Shown here in pieces: positions 44,395 through 55,550 of a DNA stretch of 64,000 bases. Position numbers and translations under genes: made by a program. Under the pieces are notes generated by a model. It did not search any database. It was not told the origin of the DNA and saw only the letters and a program-made list of their open reading frames with translations. Origin of the DNA: Streptomyces albidoflavus (lineage in GTDB: Bacteria > Actinomycetota > Actinomycetes > Streptomycetales > Streptomycetaceae). Every line of letters starts with the position of its first letter. Position 1 is the stretch's first letter. The stretch covers positions 45,315-109,314 of the forward strand of contig NZ_JOII01000021.1 of assembly GCF_000719955.1 (NCBI RefSeq). Direction: 5' to 3'.

Positions 44395-45045
44395 CTAAGC
44401 GGCCCCCGGCCCCGGCGACACCGCCTCCACCTCAGGCTCCCCTCCCCCAGTCCCAGTCCCAGTCCCAGTCCCAGTCCCAGTCCCAGTCCCAGCAGAAGCC
44501 TCAGCCCTGTCCCCGGCCTCGGCCGGTTCCTCTCCACCTCCCCCGCTCCGGTCCCCACCCGCAACTCCCCAGTCCCCACCGGCCCCCACCCCGCTCACGC
44601 TCCAGTCGGGCTCCCCCGCCGCCCGCTGCGCCGCCGCGGCGGAACGGCTGTCCTCGGTCGCCGTCCCGCCCGGCCAGGTGCCCACGGGCTTGCGTACGCG
44701 CCGGAAGGCGGCCGTTCCCCGGGTGAGGTCGTGGCCGACCGAGGCGGCGTCGATCTCGGCGGTGGTCCACTGCTGGCCGCCGCGTTCGGTCTCGCGGACG
44801 CGCAGGCGGCCCTGGACGATGACGGGCTCGCCGACGGTGACCGACGCCGTGACGTTGGAGGCCAGTTGGCGGGTGGTCCAGATGGTGAAGAAGCTGGTGG
44901 GCCCGTCGGTCCAGGTCTGCCGTTCGCGGTCCCAGCGGCGCGGGGTGGCCGCCATCCGGAAGCGGGCCATGGGGCCGTGTGCCGACTCCCGGTAGACCGG
45001 GGCGGTCGCCACGTTGCCGACCACGGTGACCATCGTCTCGTTCAT
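44395..45045 (-). CDS. Single-stranded DNA-binding protein paralogue (SsbB-like)
   Basis: The 216-residue protein has a standard OB fold (about 1-115): [45 protein letters not shown] and [11 protein letters not shown]. Unlike SsbA it does not end in the acidic DDDIPF-type tip that recruits replication partners; its C-terminus is a Gly/Ala/Glu-rich tail ending PGPGAA. A (Gly-Thr)n run in that tail comes from a hexanucleotide repeat. In S. coelicolor the tail-less SsbB acts in chromosome segregation at sporulation (from memory), and this is the likely counterpart. It lies 139 bp downstream of a GTPase gene on the same strand. Confidence 0.88.
   Translation of the reverse strand: MNETMVTVVGNVATAPVYRESAHGPMARFRMAATPRRWDRERQTWTDGPTSFFTIWTTRQLASNVTASVTVGEPVIVQGRLRVRETERGGQQWTTAEIDAASVGHDLTRGTAAFRRVRKPVGTWPGGTATEDSRSAAAAQRAAGEPDWSVSGVGAGGDWGVAGGDRSGGGGEEPAEAGDRAEASAGTGTGTGTGTGTGTGGGEPEVEAVSPGPGAA
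44445..44486. repeat. Tandem hexanucleotide repeat (CCCAGT)7 within the SSB gene
   Basis: Seven perfect CCCAGT units lie inside the SSB-like coding sequence and encode a Gly-Thr run on the minus strand. Because the unit is a multiple of three, gain or loss of copies changes tail length without frameshift. Confidence 0.9.
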
Positions 45046-45184
45046 CCTCGTCCACTCCCCGCCAGGTGCGGAGGGAGGCCGCGCGGACCGCCCGCGCCGT
45101 CACCTGCCCACCGGTGCGCGGGACCGGTGTCCCGCGCACCGCCCACTCTGGCCGGGCCGCGAGGGGCCTGCCGGGGCCTGTGGA

Positions 45185-47062
45185 TCACCGGGGGGTTGTG
45201 GACAACTCCGTCACCCGGACGCCCTGCCTGGCGCCCGCGCGTCCCCGTGCGCCGTCCCCGCCGACCGGGTCGAGCACCCGCGCGTACTGCTCGCGCACCT
45301 CCCGGTACCGCAGCAGTTCCGCCGCGACCGGGTCGAGGACGCGGGCCCGTCCGCAGCCGGCCGCCGCGTCCCGCAGGGCCCGTTCGGCGTCGGCCCCGTA
45401 CCGGCGGGCCGGGCCCCGGGCGGCCAGCCTGCTGCCGTACTCGACGCACGGGCCGCCGAGGATGCCCGCGAGCATCAACAGGACCGGTGGGAGGAGGTCG
45501 GGGGTGAAGACGCCCAGCACCTGGCCGAGCAGCCAGATGCCGCCGACGACCTGGAGGAGGGTCATCGACACCTGGGCCAGCACGGCCACCGGCCACCAGC
45601 CGGGCCGGGGCGGGCGGGCCGGGGCGGGCTCGGGCGCGGTGAGGCCGTCCAGCGCCTCGGGCAGGCCGTCGGCACCACGCCCCGCGGCCTCCCGGACGGC
45701 GTCGGCCCACGGGGTGGGGAGTCCCGAGGCGGCCTCGTCGGCGACGACGCGGACGGCCTGTTCGACGCGCTGGCGGGCCGTCGTCGCCTCCTCGCCGGGG
45801 GTGTCGCCGGGCGGCCGCTCGGCGGTCTGGGGAGCGCGGCGGGCCTCGTACCAGCGCCACAGGCGCAGCCACGGGGTGCCGCAGGCGCGGCCCGCGTTGC
45901 GGCGCCAGGCGCGTTCGGCGGCCTGGCCCGCGGCGGCGGCGCCGACGGCTTCGGCGAGGCGGTCGGCGAACTCCTCGCGGGCCTCCTCGCTGAGTCCGAC
46001 CCGGCCGGTCGGCACGTAGGCGGGGCGCAGGCGGTCGGCGGCGGCGTCGAGGTCGGCGCCGATGCGGCGGGCGGCGGCGCGGCGCTCGGAGGTGAGCTGG
46101 CCGAGGCAGTCGCGGAGTTCGCCCACGCCGTCACCGGTGAGGGCGGAGAGGGCGAGGACGGTGGCACCGGGTTCGCCGTGCTCGCCGAGGGCGATGCCGT
46201 CCTCGTCGAGGAGGCGGCGCAGGTCGTCGAGGACCTGGTCGGCGGCGTCCTCGGGGAGCCGGTCGACCTGGTTGAGGACGACGAAGGTGACCTCGGCGTG
46301 CCCGGCCATCGGGCGCAGGTACCGCTCGTGGAGGAGGGCGTCGCCGTACTTCTCCGGGTCGACGACCCAGATCACGGCGTCCACGTGGGCGAGGATGCGG
46401 TCGACCTGGGCGCGGTGCTCGGCGGCGGCCGAGTCGTGGTCGGGCAGGTCGATGAGGACCAGGCCGTCGAGGGGGCCGGGCCCGTCGGGGCCCTGGACGG
46501 GCCGGCGGCGCAGGCGCCCGGGGATCTCCAGGCGGTCCAGGAGTCCGGCGGCGCCGTCGGTCCAGCTGCAGGCGAGGGCGGCGGAGGTGGTGGGACGGCG
46601 GACACCGGTGTCGGAGATGGTCACCCCGGCGAGGGTGTTGAAGAGCGTGGACTTGCCGCTTCCGGTGGCTCCGGCGAGGGCGACGACGGTGTGCCTGCGG
46701 GAGAGGCGGCGGCGGGCGGCGGCGTCGTCCAGCACCCGTCCGGCCTCCGCGAGGGTGGCGGCGTCGACGCGCGGCCGGGAGAGCCCGGTCAGTTCGCGCA
46801 GGGCGTCGAGGCGGGCCGTGAGGTCGTCGTCGGCGCCGTCCGGTCCGGGCGCGGGCCTACCGGTGTGGGGGGCGGGGAGGAGGGGCACCGGCGGCTGTCC
46901 GCCTCCGGTGGCGCCCGCGGCGCGCCGGGCGATGAGCCCGTCGTCCCAGGCCCCGGCGCCCGCGTCCGGCCCGGGTGGGGGCGCGGCCCCCTCGCCCTCC
47001 CGCGTCCGCTCCGCTTCCTCGGTCTGCTGGGTGTGGCCGGCGGTGCTGGTCACCCGCGTCAC
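45185..47062 (-). CDS. Dynamin-like GTPase 2 of a coupled pair
   Basis: This 625-residue GTPase has the P-loop [12 protein letters not shown] (about residue 120), switch motif TTSAALA, DLPDHDS in place of DxPG and NQVDRLPED (NKxD). The C-terminal third carries two membrane helices (about 490-545) and a short cytoplasmic tail. It belongs to the YfjP/dynamin-related group in streptomycetes, which may shape or tether membranes. Its GTG start overlaps the stop of the paired GTPase gene by 4 bp. In other Streptomyces such pairs (for example DynA/DynB in S. venezuelae, from memory) support sporulation septation, but those genes usually sit in a larger cluster that was not seen here. Confidence 0.82.
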   Translation of the reverse strand: MTRVTSTAGHTQQTEEAERTREGEGAAPPPGPDAGAGAWDDGLIARRAAGATGGGQPPVPLLPAPHTGRPAPGPDGADDDLTARLDALRELTGLSRPRVDAATLAEAGRVLDDAAARRRLSRRHTVVALAGATGSGKSTLFNTLAGVTISDTGVRRPTTSAALACSWTDGAAGLLDRLEIPGRLRRRPVQGPDGPGPLDGLVLIDLPDHDSAAAEHRAQVDRILAHVDAVIWVVDPEKYGDALLHERYLRPMAGHAEVTFVVLNQVDRLPEDAADQVLDDLRRLLDEDGIALGEHGEPGATVLALSALTGDGVGELRDCLGQLTSERRAAARRIGADLDAAADRLRPAYVPTGRVGLSEEAREEFADRLAEAVGAAAAGQAAERAWRRNAGRACGTPWLRLWRWYEARRAPQTAERPPGDTPGEEATTARQRVEQAVRVVADEAASGLPTPWADAVREAAGRGADGLPEALDGLTAPEPAPARPPRPGWWPVAVLAQVSMTLLQVVGGIWLLGQVLGVFTPDLLPPVLLMLAGILGGPCVEYGSRLAARGPARRYGADAERALRDAAAGCGRARVLDPVAAELLRYREVREQYARVLDPVGGDGARGRAGARQGVRVTELSTTPR

Positions 47063-48687
47063 CTCTCCTTCTGAAGGACCGACAGGGCGGCGATGAGTTC
47101 GGCCTGCGGCTCGGGGTGGACCCCGAGGTTCTCGACGGCGGCCAGGCGCCGGTCGCGTTCGGCGTGCACGGCCCGGTCGAGGTACTCGTCGAGGAGGCGT
47201 CCGGCCCGGTCGCGGAGCCGGGTGGCGCCGTGGGCGCCGACGCGTTCGGCCAGCTCCTCCCCGGCCGCGCGGCCCCGGCGCCCGCCGAGCAGCACGGTGC
47301 CGAGGAGCCCTGCGACCGTCTCCGGCTCGGGGGCGGTGGCCCGCTCGTGGCCGCGCAGTTCGTCCTCGACGTACTCGTCCATGACGCGTCGCCAGCGCCG
47401 GACGGCCATGCCGAGGCGGTGTTCGGCGGCGGCGTGGTCGGGCGGGGCGGCGGCGAGCGGTTCGGCGCGGGCGGCGGGTTCGGCGCGCCACGCCTCGTCG
47501 ACGGCGGCGTCGGCGGCGGTGACGGCGCACAGCACGAGGGAGACGAGTCCGTCGACGAGGGAGTCGAGGAGTTCGGTGCCGGTGCAGTCGAGCGGGAAGC
47601 TGCGCCAGCGGTTGACGGCGTCCCCGGTCAGGACCTCGCCGTCGTCCAGCCGGGCGCGCAGCCGGTCGTACTGGCCCGCGTACGCGTCCTCGACGGCGCC
47701 GGCGAGGCGCAGGGCGGCGGCGTACTGGGCGGCGACGGCGGAGGCGAGTTCCGGCATGCGGGCGCGGAGGGAGTCGAGGGCGCCCTCGGCGGTGCGGGAG
47801 ACGGCGTGCCGGCGGGCGTCGGGGTCCTGGGCGCGGTGGGTGAGCCAGGCGCGGAGCGGGGCGACGGCGGTGGCGGGGAGGAGGCCGCCGCCGCCCGCGG
47901 ACTCGGGGAGTTCGGGGACGGTGAAGCGGGGGACGTGGCCGAGTCCGGCCTTGGTGAGGAGGGCGGCGTAGTGCCGGGAGACCTCGGCGACGAGCTGGTG
48001 GGGGACCCGGTCGAGGACGCTGACGAGGGTGGCGTCGTGTTCCTTGGCGGTGCGCAGGAGGTGCCAGGGGACGGCGTCGGCGTAGCGGGCGGCGGTGGTG
48101 ACCATCACCCAGATGTCGGCGGCGGTGATGAGTTCGGCGGCGAGCAGGCGGTTGCCGGTGACCAGGGAGTCGATGTCGGGGGCGTCGAGGAGGGCGAGGC
48201 CGCGGGGCAGGGTCGGGGCGGTCTCGACGCGCAGGACGGGGGTGTCGGTGCGGCCGGTGTCGTCGTCCTCGTCGAGGTCGGGGCCGGGGCGGCCGCCGTG
48301 GTGCCGGGTGGGGTGCGGGATGCGGGCGAGGCCGGGCAGGACGCGGCCGGTGCCGAACCAGTGGTGGTCGTCGGGGTGGCAGACCAGGACCGGGGTGCGG
48401 GTGGTGGGGCGCAGCACGCCCGCTTCGCTGACCTGCCGTCCGACCAGGGAGTTGACCAGGGTGGACTTGCCCGCGCCGGTGGAGCCGCCGATGACCGCGA
48501 GGAGGGGCGCCTCGGGGGCGCGGAGGCGCGGCAGCAGGTAGTCGTCGAGCTGGGCGAGGAGTTCGTCGCGGTTGACGCGGGCTCGGGGGGCGCCGGGCAC
48601 GGGTAGCGGGAAGCGCGCGGCGGCGACGCGGTCGCGCAGGGCGGAGAGAGCGTCCAGGAGCTGAGGCCGTACGTCCAAGGTCACCAC
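47059..48687 (-). CDS. Dynamin-like GTPase 1 of a coupled pair
   Basis: A 542-residue GTPase with P-loop [15 protein letters not shown], switch region [17 protein letters not shown] and a distant SVLDRVP motif in place of the canonical NKxD. It lacks the membrane helices of its partner. The last third is helical, as in dynamin-type stalks. The start is GTG at 48687 or the adjacent GTG 48684; no Shine-Dalgarno sequence is visible upstream, so leaderless translation is possible. It overlaps the next gene's start by 4 bp, implying that the two GTPases are made together and likely act as a hetero-oligomer. Confidence 0.82.
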   Translation of the reverse strand: MVTLDVRPQLLDALSALRDRVAAARFPLPVPGAPRARVNRDELLAQLDDYLLPRLRAPEAPLLAVIGGSTGAGKSTLVNSLVGRQVSEAGVLRPTTRTPVLVCHPDDHHWFGTGRVLPGLARIPHPTRHHGGRPGPDLDEDDDTGRTDTPVLRVETAPTLPRGLALLDAPDIDSLVTGNRLLAAELITAADIWVMVTTAARYADAVPWHLLRTAKEHDATLVSVLDRVPHQLVAEVSRHYAALLTKAGLGHVPRFTVPELPESAGGGGLLPATAVAPLRAWLTHRAQDPDARRHAVSRTAEGALDSLRARMPELASAVAAQYAAALRLAGAVEDAYAGQYDRLRARLDDGEVLTGDAVNRWRSFPLDCTGTELLDSLVDGLVSLVLCAVTAADAAVDEAWRAEPAARAEPLAAAPPDHAAAEHRLGMAVRRWRRVMDEYVEDELRGHERATAPEPETVAGLLGTVLLGGRRGRAAGEELAERVGAHGATRLRDRAGRLLDEYLDRAVHAERDRRLAAVENLGVHPEPQAELIAALSVLQKER

Positions 48688-49001
48688 AAGCGAAGAATGC
48701 CCAATTTTGAAGCCGTTTTGAAGCGTATGGGGCTTTTCTGCGTGGCTGTCGCCCGAGAGGCGGGACCAGGAGGCCGGTGAGGTAAAAACTCGTGCCAACT
48801 CTGTAGACCGACGCACAACTCTCTGCAATTCTCCGATGGCCGAACGCAAGAACCGAGCACCGGCACCGGCGGTGGGGTCCAGCGGCCCCGCCCGGCACAA
48901 CCCGGCGCGCCCACACGCGCCCCCGCTCTGCACGAAGGAACCACCGGAGCCGCCCTCGGGCGCACCCGCGTCCGAGGCCCCGCAGAGAGGAACACCCCCT
49001 G
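48688..49001. other. AT-richer divergent promoter region
   Basis: This 314-bp region between the GTPase operon (minus) and the GH87 gene (plus) is clearly AT-richer than its surroundings near 48690-48840. It contains a TTTTGAAGC direct repeat at about 48703-48725 and a set of 10-bp-phased motifs (annotated separately). Both promoters should be here, but neither could be fixed with confidence. Confidence 0.5.
48787..48832. promoter_or_regulatory. Helically phased direct repeats upstream of the GH87 gene
   Basis: The hexamer AACTCG/AACTCT/AATTCT occurs at 48787, 48797, 48817 and 48827, all on the same face of the helix (10-bp steps, one position at 48807 missing). The longer CAACTCT copies at 48796 and 48816 are exactly 20 bp apart. 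This pattern resembles an activator or repressor array. No known regulator consensus was matched. Confidence 0.4.
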
Positions 49002-52000
49002 ATGAAGCCCGCTCGCCGCAGACCCCCGGCCTTGTCCGGCCGCCTCCCGAGACCAGGCAGGAGGACGGCGACCGCCCTGGTCACCGCCTCCCTGCTGCTC
49101 CTCGGCCTGCCCGCCCTGCCCGCCTCGGCGGCCGGCGGCCCGAACGCCGCCGCCGGGGCCGAGACCCGCGCGGGCAGCGCCGCCCCGCGCCACCAGGCCG
49201 CGCACGCCACCGACGGCGACCTCGCCACGTACTGGCAGGGCGGCTCCGGCAAGAAGTCCGCCCAGTGGGTGCAGACCGACCTCGGCAAGGCGCAGCGGGT
49301 CCGGGAGGTGACGCTGCGGCTGCCCGCCGGGTGGAAGGAGCGCGAGCAGACCATCGCGCTCCAGGGCAGCCGGGACGGGGAGAGTTTCGCGACGCTGAAG
49401 AAGGAGGCGACATACTCCTTCGCGCCGGGATCGGGGAACCGTGTCACGGTGCGTTTCCCGGCGACGCTCGCGCGGTACGTACGGGCCGACTTCCGGGGCA
49501 ACTCGGTGGCGGGCACGGGCCAGCTGGCCGAGCTGCAGGTGGGCACGGCCGCCGCGGCCACTCCCAACCTCGCCCAGGGCAAGCCCTTCACCGCCAGCAG
49601 CCACACCGACGTCTACCCGGCGCCGAACGCCGGGGACGGCAACCGCGCCACGTACTGGGAGTCGCACAACAACGACCTGCCGCAGTGGGCCCAGGTGGAC
49701 CTCGGCTCCTCGGTGCGGGTGGACCGGGTGGTGCTGCGGCTGCCCGGCGGCTGGCCGAGCCGCTCGCAGACCCTGAAGATCCAGGGCTCCACCGACGGCC
49801 GCTCCTTCACCGACCTGACCGCCTCCCGCGCGTACGCCTTCGACGCGGGCAACGAGCAGTCGGCGACGATCTCCTTCGACGCGACCTCCACCCGGTACGT
49901 CCGGGTGCTGATCACCGCCAACACCGGGCAGCCGGCCGGCCAGCTCGCCGAGCTGGAGGTGTACGGCCCGGCCACCGGCGACACCCAGGCACCGACCGCC
50001 CCGACGGGCCTCACCCTCACCGAACCGGCCACCGGCCAGATCCGGCTGGCCTGGCGGGCGGCGAGCGACGACACCGGGGTGACCGGGTACGACGTGTACG
50101 CCGACGGGCAGCTGCGCGCCTCGGTCGCCGGGAATGTGCTGACCTGGACCGACACCCAGCCGGGTGACGCCACCGTCCGGTACACCGTGCGGGCCAGGGA
50201 CGCCGCCGGGAACGTCTCCGGCGACAGCAACGCCGTGACCCGCGAGGGCGGCTCGGGCGACACCCAGGCGCCGACCGCGCCCACCGGCCTCACCCACACC
50301 CAGTCCGGCGGCGACATCCGGCTGAGCTGGCGGGCCGCCACGGACAACGTCAAGGTGACGGCGTACGACGTGTACGCCGACGGACAGGTGGTGAAGTCGG
50401 TCGGCGGGGATGTGCTGACCTGGACCGACACCGGGCGCCCGGCCTCGCAGACCGTCACCTACACGGTCCGGGCCCGGGACGCGGCCGGCAACACCTCGCC
50501 GCACAGCAACGCCGTGACCCGCGCGGGCACCGGCGGCACCGGAGCCGACCTGGCACGTGGCAAGCCGATCACCGCCTCCTCCACCGTCCACACCTTCGTC
50601 GCCGCCAACGCCAACGACGGGCAGACCAGCACCTACTGGGAGGGCGCGGGCGGCAGCTACCCGCAGACCCTCACCGTGAAGCTGGGCGCCGGGGCCGACG
50701 TGAAGCAGGTCGTCCTCAAGCTCAACCCGGACAGCGCCTGGGGCACCCGCGACCAGACCGTGCAGGTGCTGGGCCGCGCCCAGGACGCGGACGGCTTCAC
50801 CAGCGCGGTCGCCGCGAAGAGCTACACCTTCGCCCCGTCCTCGCAGAACACCGTCACCATCCCGGTCGAGGGCCGCTTCGCCGACGTGCAGCTGAGGTTC
50901 ACCGCCAACTCGGGCGCCCCGGCGGGCCAGCTCGCCGAGTTCGAGGTGCACGGCGTGCCCGCGCCCAACCCGGACCTCAAGGTCACCAAGATCACCCACA
51001 GCCCCGCCGATCCGGTCGAGTCCGACCGGATCGACCTCACCGCCACCGTCACCAACTCCGGCACCGAGGCGGCCACCGCCACCGACCTCGCCTTCCTCCT
51101 CGGCGGCGAGAAGGCGGGCACCGCCGACGTACCGGCGCTGGCGGCGGGCGCCTCCCGCACCGTCACCGGCTCGGTGGGCTCGCGCGACGCCGGGTCGTAC
51201 GAGGTCGGGGCCGTGGTCGACGAGAGCGGCAAGGTGACCGAGCAGGAGGAGGCCAACAACCGGTACACCAGCCCCGATCCGCTGGTGGTCAAGCCGGTGG
51301 CCAGCTCCGACCTGGTGGCCTCGCCGGTCTCCTGGTCGCCCTCCTCCGCCTCGGCCGGGGACACGCTGACCTTCTCGGTCGCCGTGAAGAACCAGGGCAC
51401 CACCGCCTCGGCCTCCGGTGCCCACCCGGTCACGCTGACCGTGACCGACGCCAAGGGCGCGGTCGTCAAGACCCTCACCGGCGCGCACAACGGCGCCATC
51501 GCCCCCGGCGCCACCACCGCCCCGGTCCGCCTCGGCACCTGGACGGCGGCCAACGGCAAGTACACGGTGAAGACCGTCATCGCCGACGACGCCAACGAGC
51601 TGCCGGTCAAGCGCGCCAACAACACCAGCACCGAGCCGCTCTTCGTGGGCCGGGGCGCCGACATGCCGTACACCACCCACGAGGCGGAGGACGGCACCGT
51701 CGGCGGCGGCGCCAAGGTCGTCGGCCCCAACCGCACCGTCGGCGACGTGGCCGGCGAGGCGAGCGGGCGGCGCGCCGTCACCCTGACCGGCAACGGCCAG
51801 TACGTCGAGTTCACCACCAAGGCCCCCACCAACACCCTGGTCACCCGCTTCTCCATCCCCGACAACGCCGCCGGGACCGGCACGAACGCCACCCTCAACG
51901 TCTACGTCGACGGCCAGTTCCTCAAGGCCCTCGACCTCACCTCCAAGTACGCCTGGCTGTACGGCAACGAGGCCGCCCCCGGCAACAGCCCCGGCTCCGG

Positions 52001-53333
52001 CGCGCCCCGCCACATCTACGACGAGGCGAGCACCCTGCTCGGCCGCACCGTGCCCGCCGGGTCGGTGATCCGCCTCCAGAAGGACGCCGCCAACACCGCC
52101 TCCTCGTACGCCATCGACTTCGTCGACACCGAGCAGGCGACCGCGCTGCCCAACCCGGACCCGGCCGCGTACACGGTCCCGGCCGGCTTCTCCCACCAGG
52201 ACGTGCAGGACGCCCTGGACCGGGTCCGTATGGACACCACCGGCAAGCTGACCGGCGTCTACCTGCCGCCGGGCGACTACCAGACCTCCAGCAAGTTCCA
52301 GGTCTACGGCAAGAAGGTGGACGTCGTCGGCGCGGGCGGCTGGTTCACCCGCTTCCACGCGCCCGCCTCGCAGGACAACACCGACGTCGGCTTCCGCGCG
52401 GAGGCGAGCGCCAAGGGCTCCTCGTTCGCGGACTTCGCCTACTTCGGCAACTACACCTCACGCATCGACGGCCCTGGCAAGGTCTTCGATTTCGCCAACG
52501 TCTCCGACATCACGATCGACGGCATCTGGGTCGAGCACATGGTCTGCCTCTACTGGGGCGCCAACACCGACCGGATCACCATCAAGAACTCCCGCATCCG
52601 CAACCTCTTCGCCGACGGCGTCAACATGACCAACGGCTCCACCCACAACCACGTCGTCAACAACGACGCCCGCGCCACCGGCGACGACAGCTTCGCCCTG
52701 TTCTCCGCGATCGACGCGGGCGGCGCCGACGAGACCGACAACGTCTACGAGAACCTCACCTCGACCCTGACCTGGCGCGCCGCCGGACTCGCGGTCTACG
52801 GCGGTTACCGCAACACCTTCCGCAACATCCACATCGCCGACACCCTGGTCTACTCCGGGATCACCGTCAGCTCCCTCGACTTCGGCTACCCGATGAACGG
52901 CTTCGGGACCGAACCGACCACCATCGAGAACGTCTCCCTGGTCCGCACCGGCGGCCACTTCTGGGGCTCGCAGACCTTCCCCGGCATCTGGCTCTTCTCC
53001 GCCTCGAAGGTCTTCCAGGGCATCCGGATCAACAACGTCGACATCGTCGACCCGACGTACAGCGGCATCATGTTCCAGACCAACTACGTCGGCGGACAGC
53101 CCCAGTTCCCCATCAAGGACACCGTCCTCACCGACATCTCGATCACCGGCGCCAAGAAGTCCGGTGACGCCTTCGACGCCAAGTCCGGCTTCGGCCTCTG
53201 GGCCAACGAGCTGCCGGAGGCGGGGCAGGGCCCGGCCGTCGGCGAGGTCACGATCAACGGCCTCACCCTGAACGGCAACCACCAGAACGTGAAGAACGAC
53301 ACCAGCACGTTCAAGATCGACATCAACCCGTAG
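49002..53333 (+). CDS. Secreted multidomain alpha-1,3-glucanase (GH87, mutanase type)
   Basis: This 1443-residue secreted enzyme is predicted to cleave alpha-1,3-glucan, the main linkage of fungal wall and biofilm polymers. Signal peptide about 1-43. Modules in order: discoidin (about 47-183), discoidin (188-325), FnIII (329-415), FnIII (423-507), discoidin (515-653), two CARDB-like domains (658-763, 767-883), a CBM35-like module (888-1043) and the GH87 right-handed beta-helix (about 1053-1443). Asp1205, Asp1228 and Asp1229 sit 23 and 24 residues apart, the same spacing as the three catalytic Asp described for GH87 (Agl-FH1, from memory). The promoter region holds phased repeats; a hairpin follows. 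Confidence 0.88.
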   Translation: MKPARRRPPALSGRLPRPGRRTATALVTASLLLLGLPALPASAAGGPNAAAGAETRAGSAAPRHQAAHATDGDLATYWQGGSGKKSAQWVQTDLGKAQRVREVTLRLPAGWKEREQTIALQGSRDGESFATLKKEATYSFAPGSGNRVTVRFPATLARYVRADFRGNSVAGTGQLAELQVGTAAAATPNLAQGKPFTASSHTDVYPAPNAGDGNRATYWESHNNDLPQWAQVDLGSSVRVDRVVLRLPGGWPSRSQTLKIQGSTDGRSFTDLTASRAYAFDAGNEQSATISFDATSTRYVRVLITANTGQPAGQLAELEVYGPATGDTQAPTAPTGLTLTEPATGQIRLAWRAASDDTGVTGYDVYADGQLRASVAGNVLTWTDTQPGDATVRYTVRARDAAGNVSGDSNAVTREGGSGDTQAPTAPTGLTHTQSGGDIRLSWRAATDNVKVTAYDVYADGQVVKSVGGDVLTWTDTGRPASQTVTYTVRARDAAGNTSPHSNAVTRAGTGGTGADLARGKPITASSTVHTFVAANANDGQTSTYWEGAGGSYPQTLTVKLGAGADVKQVVLKLNPDSAWGTRDQTVQVLGRAQDADGFTSAVAAKSYTFAPSSQNTVTIPVEGRFADVQLRFTANSGAPAGQLAEFEVHGVPAPNPDLKVTKITHSPADPVESDRIDLTATVTNSGTEAATATDLAFLLGGEKAGTADVPALAAGASRTVTGSVGSRDAGSYEVGAVVDESGKVTEQEEANNRYTSPDPLVVKPVASSDLVASPVSWSPSSASAGDTLTFSVAVKNQGTTASASGAHPVTLTVTDAKGAVVKTLTGAHNGAIAPGATTAPVRLGTWTAANGKYTVKTVIADDANELPVKRANNTSTEPLFVGRGADMPYTTHEAEDGTVGGGAKVVGPNRTVGDVAGEASGRRAVTLTGNGQYVEFTTKAPTNTLVTRFSIPDNAAGTGTNATLNVYVDGQFLKALDLTSKYAWLYGNEAAPGNSPGSGAPRHIYDEASTLLGRTVPAGSVIRLQKDAANTASSYAIDFVDTEQATALPNPDPAAYTVPAGFSHQDVQDALDRVRMDTTGKLTGVYLPPGDYQTSSKFQVYGKKVDVVGAGGWFTRFHAPASQDNTDVGFRAEASAKGSSFADFAYFGNYTSRIDGPGKVFDFANVSDITIDGIWVEHMVCLYWGANTDRITIKNSRIRNLFADGVNMTNGSTHNHVVNNDARATGDDSFALFSAIDAGGADETDNVYENLTSTLTWRAAGLAVYGGYRNTFRNIHIADTLVYSGITVSSLDFGYPMNGFGTEPTTIENVSLVRTGGHFWGSQTFPGIWLFSASKVFQGIRINNVDIVDPTYSGIMFQTNYVGGQPQFPIKDTVLTDISITGAKKSGDAFDAKSGFGLWANELPEAGQGPAVGEVTINGLTLNGNHQNVKNDTSTFKIDINP

Positions 53334-53355
53334 CCGGCCGCCGCCGGAGACAGCG

Positions 53356-53390
53356 CCGGGCCCGCGCCTCCTCGGGGAGCGCGGGCCCGG
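53356..53390. terminator. Bidirectional hairpin terminator
   Basis: A 12-bp perfect stem CCGGGCCCGCGC (53356-53367) pairs with its complement at 53379-53390. It separates the convergent GH87 and lipoprotein genes. Confidence 0.75.
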
Positions 53391-53398
53391 CCGCGTGC

Positions 53399-54028
53399 TC
53401 AGGAGTTCTCGAACGTCCAGATGAACGGGTCGGCGTCCCGGTCGGCCGCCCACTGGACGGTCAGCTCCTTCGCCCCCTCCGGCACCATGTAGGTGTCGCA
53501 GAAGACGTGGCTCTCCCCGGCCTTCCAGTCCTTGACGTCGGTGCTCTTCTCGCAGCCGGGCGCGTCGTCGGAGGCACCGATCAGGATCGTGCCGCGCTGC
53601 CCGTCCGCGTACACCTCGATCTCACGGCCGGCGTCCGGGTAGTCGGCGACCGGGCCGCCGTCCTTCACGGTGAACTCGACGTGTGCCACCGCCGGCACGA
53701 GGCCCGCCGCCTTCTTCGGGTCGGAGACCAGCTTCTTGGTGTCCTCGGCCGTCCCGACGTCGACCTTCTGCGCGGCGATCTCGTACGTGACCTTGGTGCC
53801 GTCCTCGTCGAACTCGCTGGTGGCCTTCTCCCCCGCCGCCAGCTCGCCGCCGCCCTTCTCCTCCTCGGGCTGCTCCTCGCCCTGCCCCTTGTCCTGCTCC
53901 TGGGAGGCGGACCCGCCCTTGTCGGTGGTGGCGCCGTCCCCCTCGTCGGACCCGCCGCACCCGGTGAGGGCCAGCGTCAGCACAGCGGCGGAGGCGGCGG
54001 CGCGCAGCCACAGCTTCTTCTTCGACAC
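53399..54028 (-). CDS. Secreted lipoprotein of unknown function
   Basis: This 209-residue protein has an N-terminal signal with lipobox LTGC (Cys at about 24), so it is membrane-anchored on the outer face. After a highly acidic linker rich in Asp, Glu, Gln and Lys (about 25-70), a beta-rich domain (about 75-209) contains two Cys (in GCEKSTD and VFCDTYM) that could form a disulphide, and a WAADRDADPFIWTF end. Such DUF-type lipoproteins are common in Streptomyces. GTG 54028 has GGGAG 6 nt upstream. No binding partner can be inferred. Confidence 0.85.
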   Translation of the reverse strand: MSKKKLWLRAAASAAVLTLALTGCGGSDEGDGATTDKGGSASQEQDKGQGEEQPEEEKGGGELAAGEKATSEFDEDGTKVTYEIAAQKVDVGTAEDTKKLVSDPKKAAGLVPAVAHVEFTVKDGGPVADYPDAGREIEVYADGQRGTILIGASDDAPGCEKSTDVKDWKAGESHVFCDTYMVPEGAKELTVQWAADRDADPFIWTFENS

Positions 54029-54335
54029 GTACAACTCCCTGATAAGCACACCCCGACCCCCCACACACACCGAGTGACGAGGAGTGAACGTACAGCCAGC
54101 ACACCCTAGGCAGGCGGGCGCGCCGATATGTCCGGACCGAGCGGAACGGGCACCACTCCTCGACCGAATCCCCCCGCGCGGAAGGGTTGGACCCGGAACA
54201 GGCGTAACCCGTCCGCCCCGCCTCCCGGGTGACTCCGCTGCTCCGTTGCGCCGAGACACCGGCGCACTCCGCGTGGCGAGCTGTCGGATCATCACATAAA
54301 TGGAGGTAATGCCTTCTACCCCCACGGAGCAGGCC
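54029..54335. other. Intergenic region between divergent lipoprotein genes
   Basis: This 307-bp region holds the promoters of the 53399-54028 lipoprotein (minus) and the CapA protein (plus). Close to the CapA start it contains an AT-rich stretch (ATCACATAAATGG). No gene or clear operator was found. Confidence 0.35.
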
Positions 54336-55550
54336 ATGCCCTCGCCCCACCGCCGGACCCTCCCGCGCCGCACCGCCGCCCTCGCCACGGCACTCACCCT
54401 CGGCGCCCTGACCGCGGGCTGCGCCGAGCCCGGACCGCCCGCGCCCCGGCCGGGCGCCGCCGCTCCCCCGGCGCCCGCGCCCGGACGGTTCACCCTGGTC
54501 GCGACCGGCGACATCCTCGCCCACGACGCGGTGATCCGGCAGGCCGCCGCCGACGCCTCCGGCGTACCCGACCGGGACGCGGGGCCGGACCCCTTCGCGC
54601 CGGAGAACGACGGACGGTACGACTTCGCCCCGATGCTCGCGGGCGCCCGCGCCGTCACCACCGGCGCCGACCTGGCCGTCTGTCACCTGGAGACCATCGT
54701 CGGCGAGGACAACGGGCCGTTCACCGGCTACCCCCTGTTCAAGACGCCCCCGCACATCGCCCGCGCCATCCGCAGCACCGGCTACGACACCTGCTCCACC
54801 GCCTCCAACCACGCGATGGACGACGGCGAGGAGGGCGTCCGCAGAACCCTCGACGCCCTCGACCGCGCCGACGTCGCCCACACCGGCACCGCCCGCGCCC
54901 CCGAGGACCGCGCCCGCCCCCTGCTGCTGCGCGCCGGGGACGCCCGCGTCGCCCACCTCTCCTACGTCCACTGGACCAACAAGGAGGTCCCGCCCGGCAA
55001 GCCCTACCTCGTCGACCAGCTCGACCCGGACCAGGTCGTCGCCGACGCCCGGGCCGCCCGCGCCGCCGGGGCCGACGTGGTGATCGCCAGCGTCCACTGG
55101 GGCACCGAGTGGCAGGAGGCCCCCGACCGGCAGCAACGCGAGGTCGCCCGGCAGCTCACCGCCTCCCGCAGCCAGGGCCGCCGCGACCTCGACCTCATCC
55201 TCGGCACCCACGCCCACGTCCCCCAGGCGTACGAGAAGGTCAACGGCACCTGGGTCGTCTACGGCATGGGCGACCAGGTCGCGGGCGAGATGACCGACCC
55301 GCGCGGCCAGCTCGGCTCCGCCGCCCGCTTCACCTTCACCGAGCCCCGCGAGCCCGGCGCCGCCTGGCAGGTGACCTCGGCGGAGTACATCCCCCACCGC
55401 ATGGCCAACGACCCGCTCCGCCTGGTCAACCTCCCCCGCGCCACCGAGCGGCCCGCCCCCGACCCCGAGGACACCGCCGCCCTGGCCGCCGTCCGCAAGG
55501 CCGTACTCAGCCGGGGAGCGGACCAGGACGGCCTGCGGATGGGACGCTGA
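54336..55550 (+). CDS. CapA-family lipoprotein (poly-gamma-glutamate synthesis type)
   Basis: This 404-residue protein belongs to the CapA metallophosphatase-like family, so called after the PgsA/CapA poly-gamma-glutamate synthesis protein. A lipobox LTAGC closes its signal peptide (about 1-30). The core shows FTLVATGDILAHDAVI, ADLAVCHLETIVG, STASNHAMDDGEEG, SVHWGTEWQEAPDRQQ and THAHVPQAYEK, the family's metal-site motifs. Start ATG 54336 has GGAG 6 nt upstream and leads straight into the signal peptide; in-frame ATGs at 54300 and 54309 would add 12 or 9 residues. Companion CapB/CapC genes are absent, so polymer synthesis is doubtful; a wall-linked hydrolase is an alternative. Confidence 0.88.
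   Translation: MPSPHRRTLPRRTAALATALTLGALTAGCAEPGPPAPRPGAAAPPAPAPGRFTLVATGDILAHDAVIRQAAADASGVPDRDAGPDPFAPENDGRYDFAPMLAGARAVTTGADLAVCHLETIVGEDNGPFTGYPLFKTPPHIARAIRSTGYDTCSTASNHAMDDGEEGVRRTLDALDRADVAHTGTARAPEDRARPLLLRAGDARVAHLSYVHWTNKEVPPGKPYLVDQLDPDQVVADARAARAAGADVVIASVHWGTEWQEAPDRQQREVARQLTASRSQGRRDLDLILGTHAHVPQAYEKVNGTWVVYGMGDQVAGEMTDPRGQLGSAARFTFTEPREPGAAWQVTSAEYIPHRMANDPLRLVNLPRATERPAPDPEDTAALAAVRKAVLSRGADQDGLRMGR

Noticed and set aside
54336..55550. Poly-gamma-glutamate capsule operon
   Set aside because: Only the CapA-type gene is present; CapB and CapC partners are absent.
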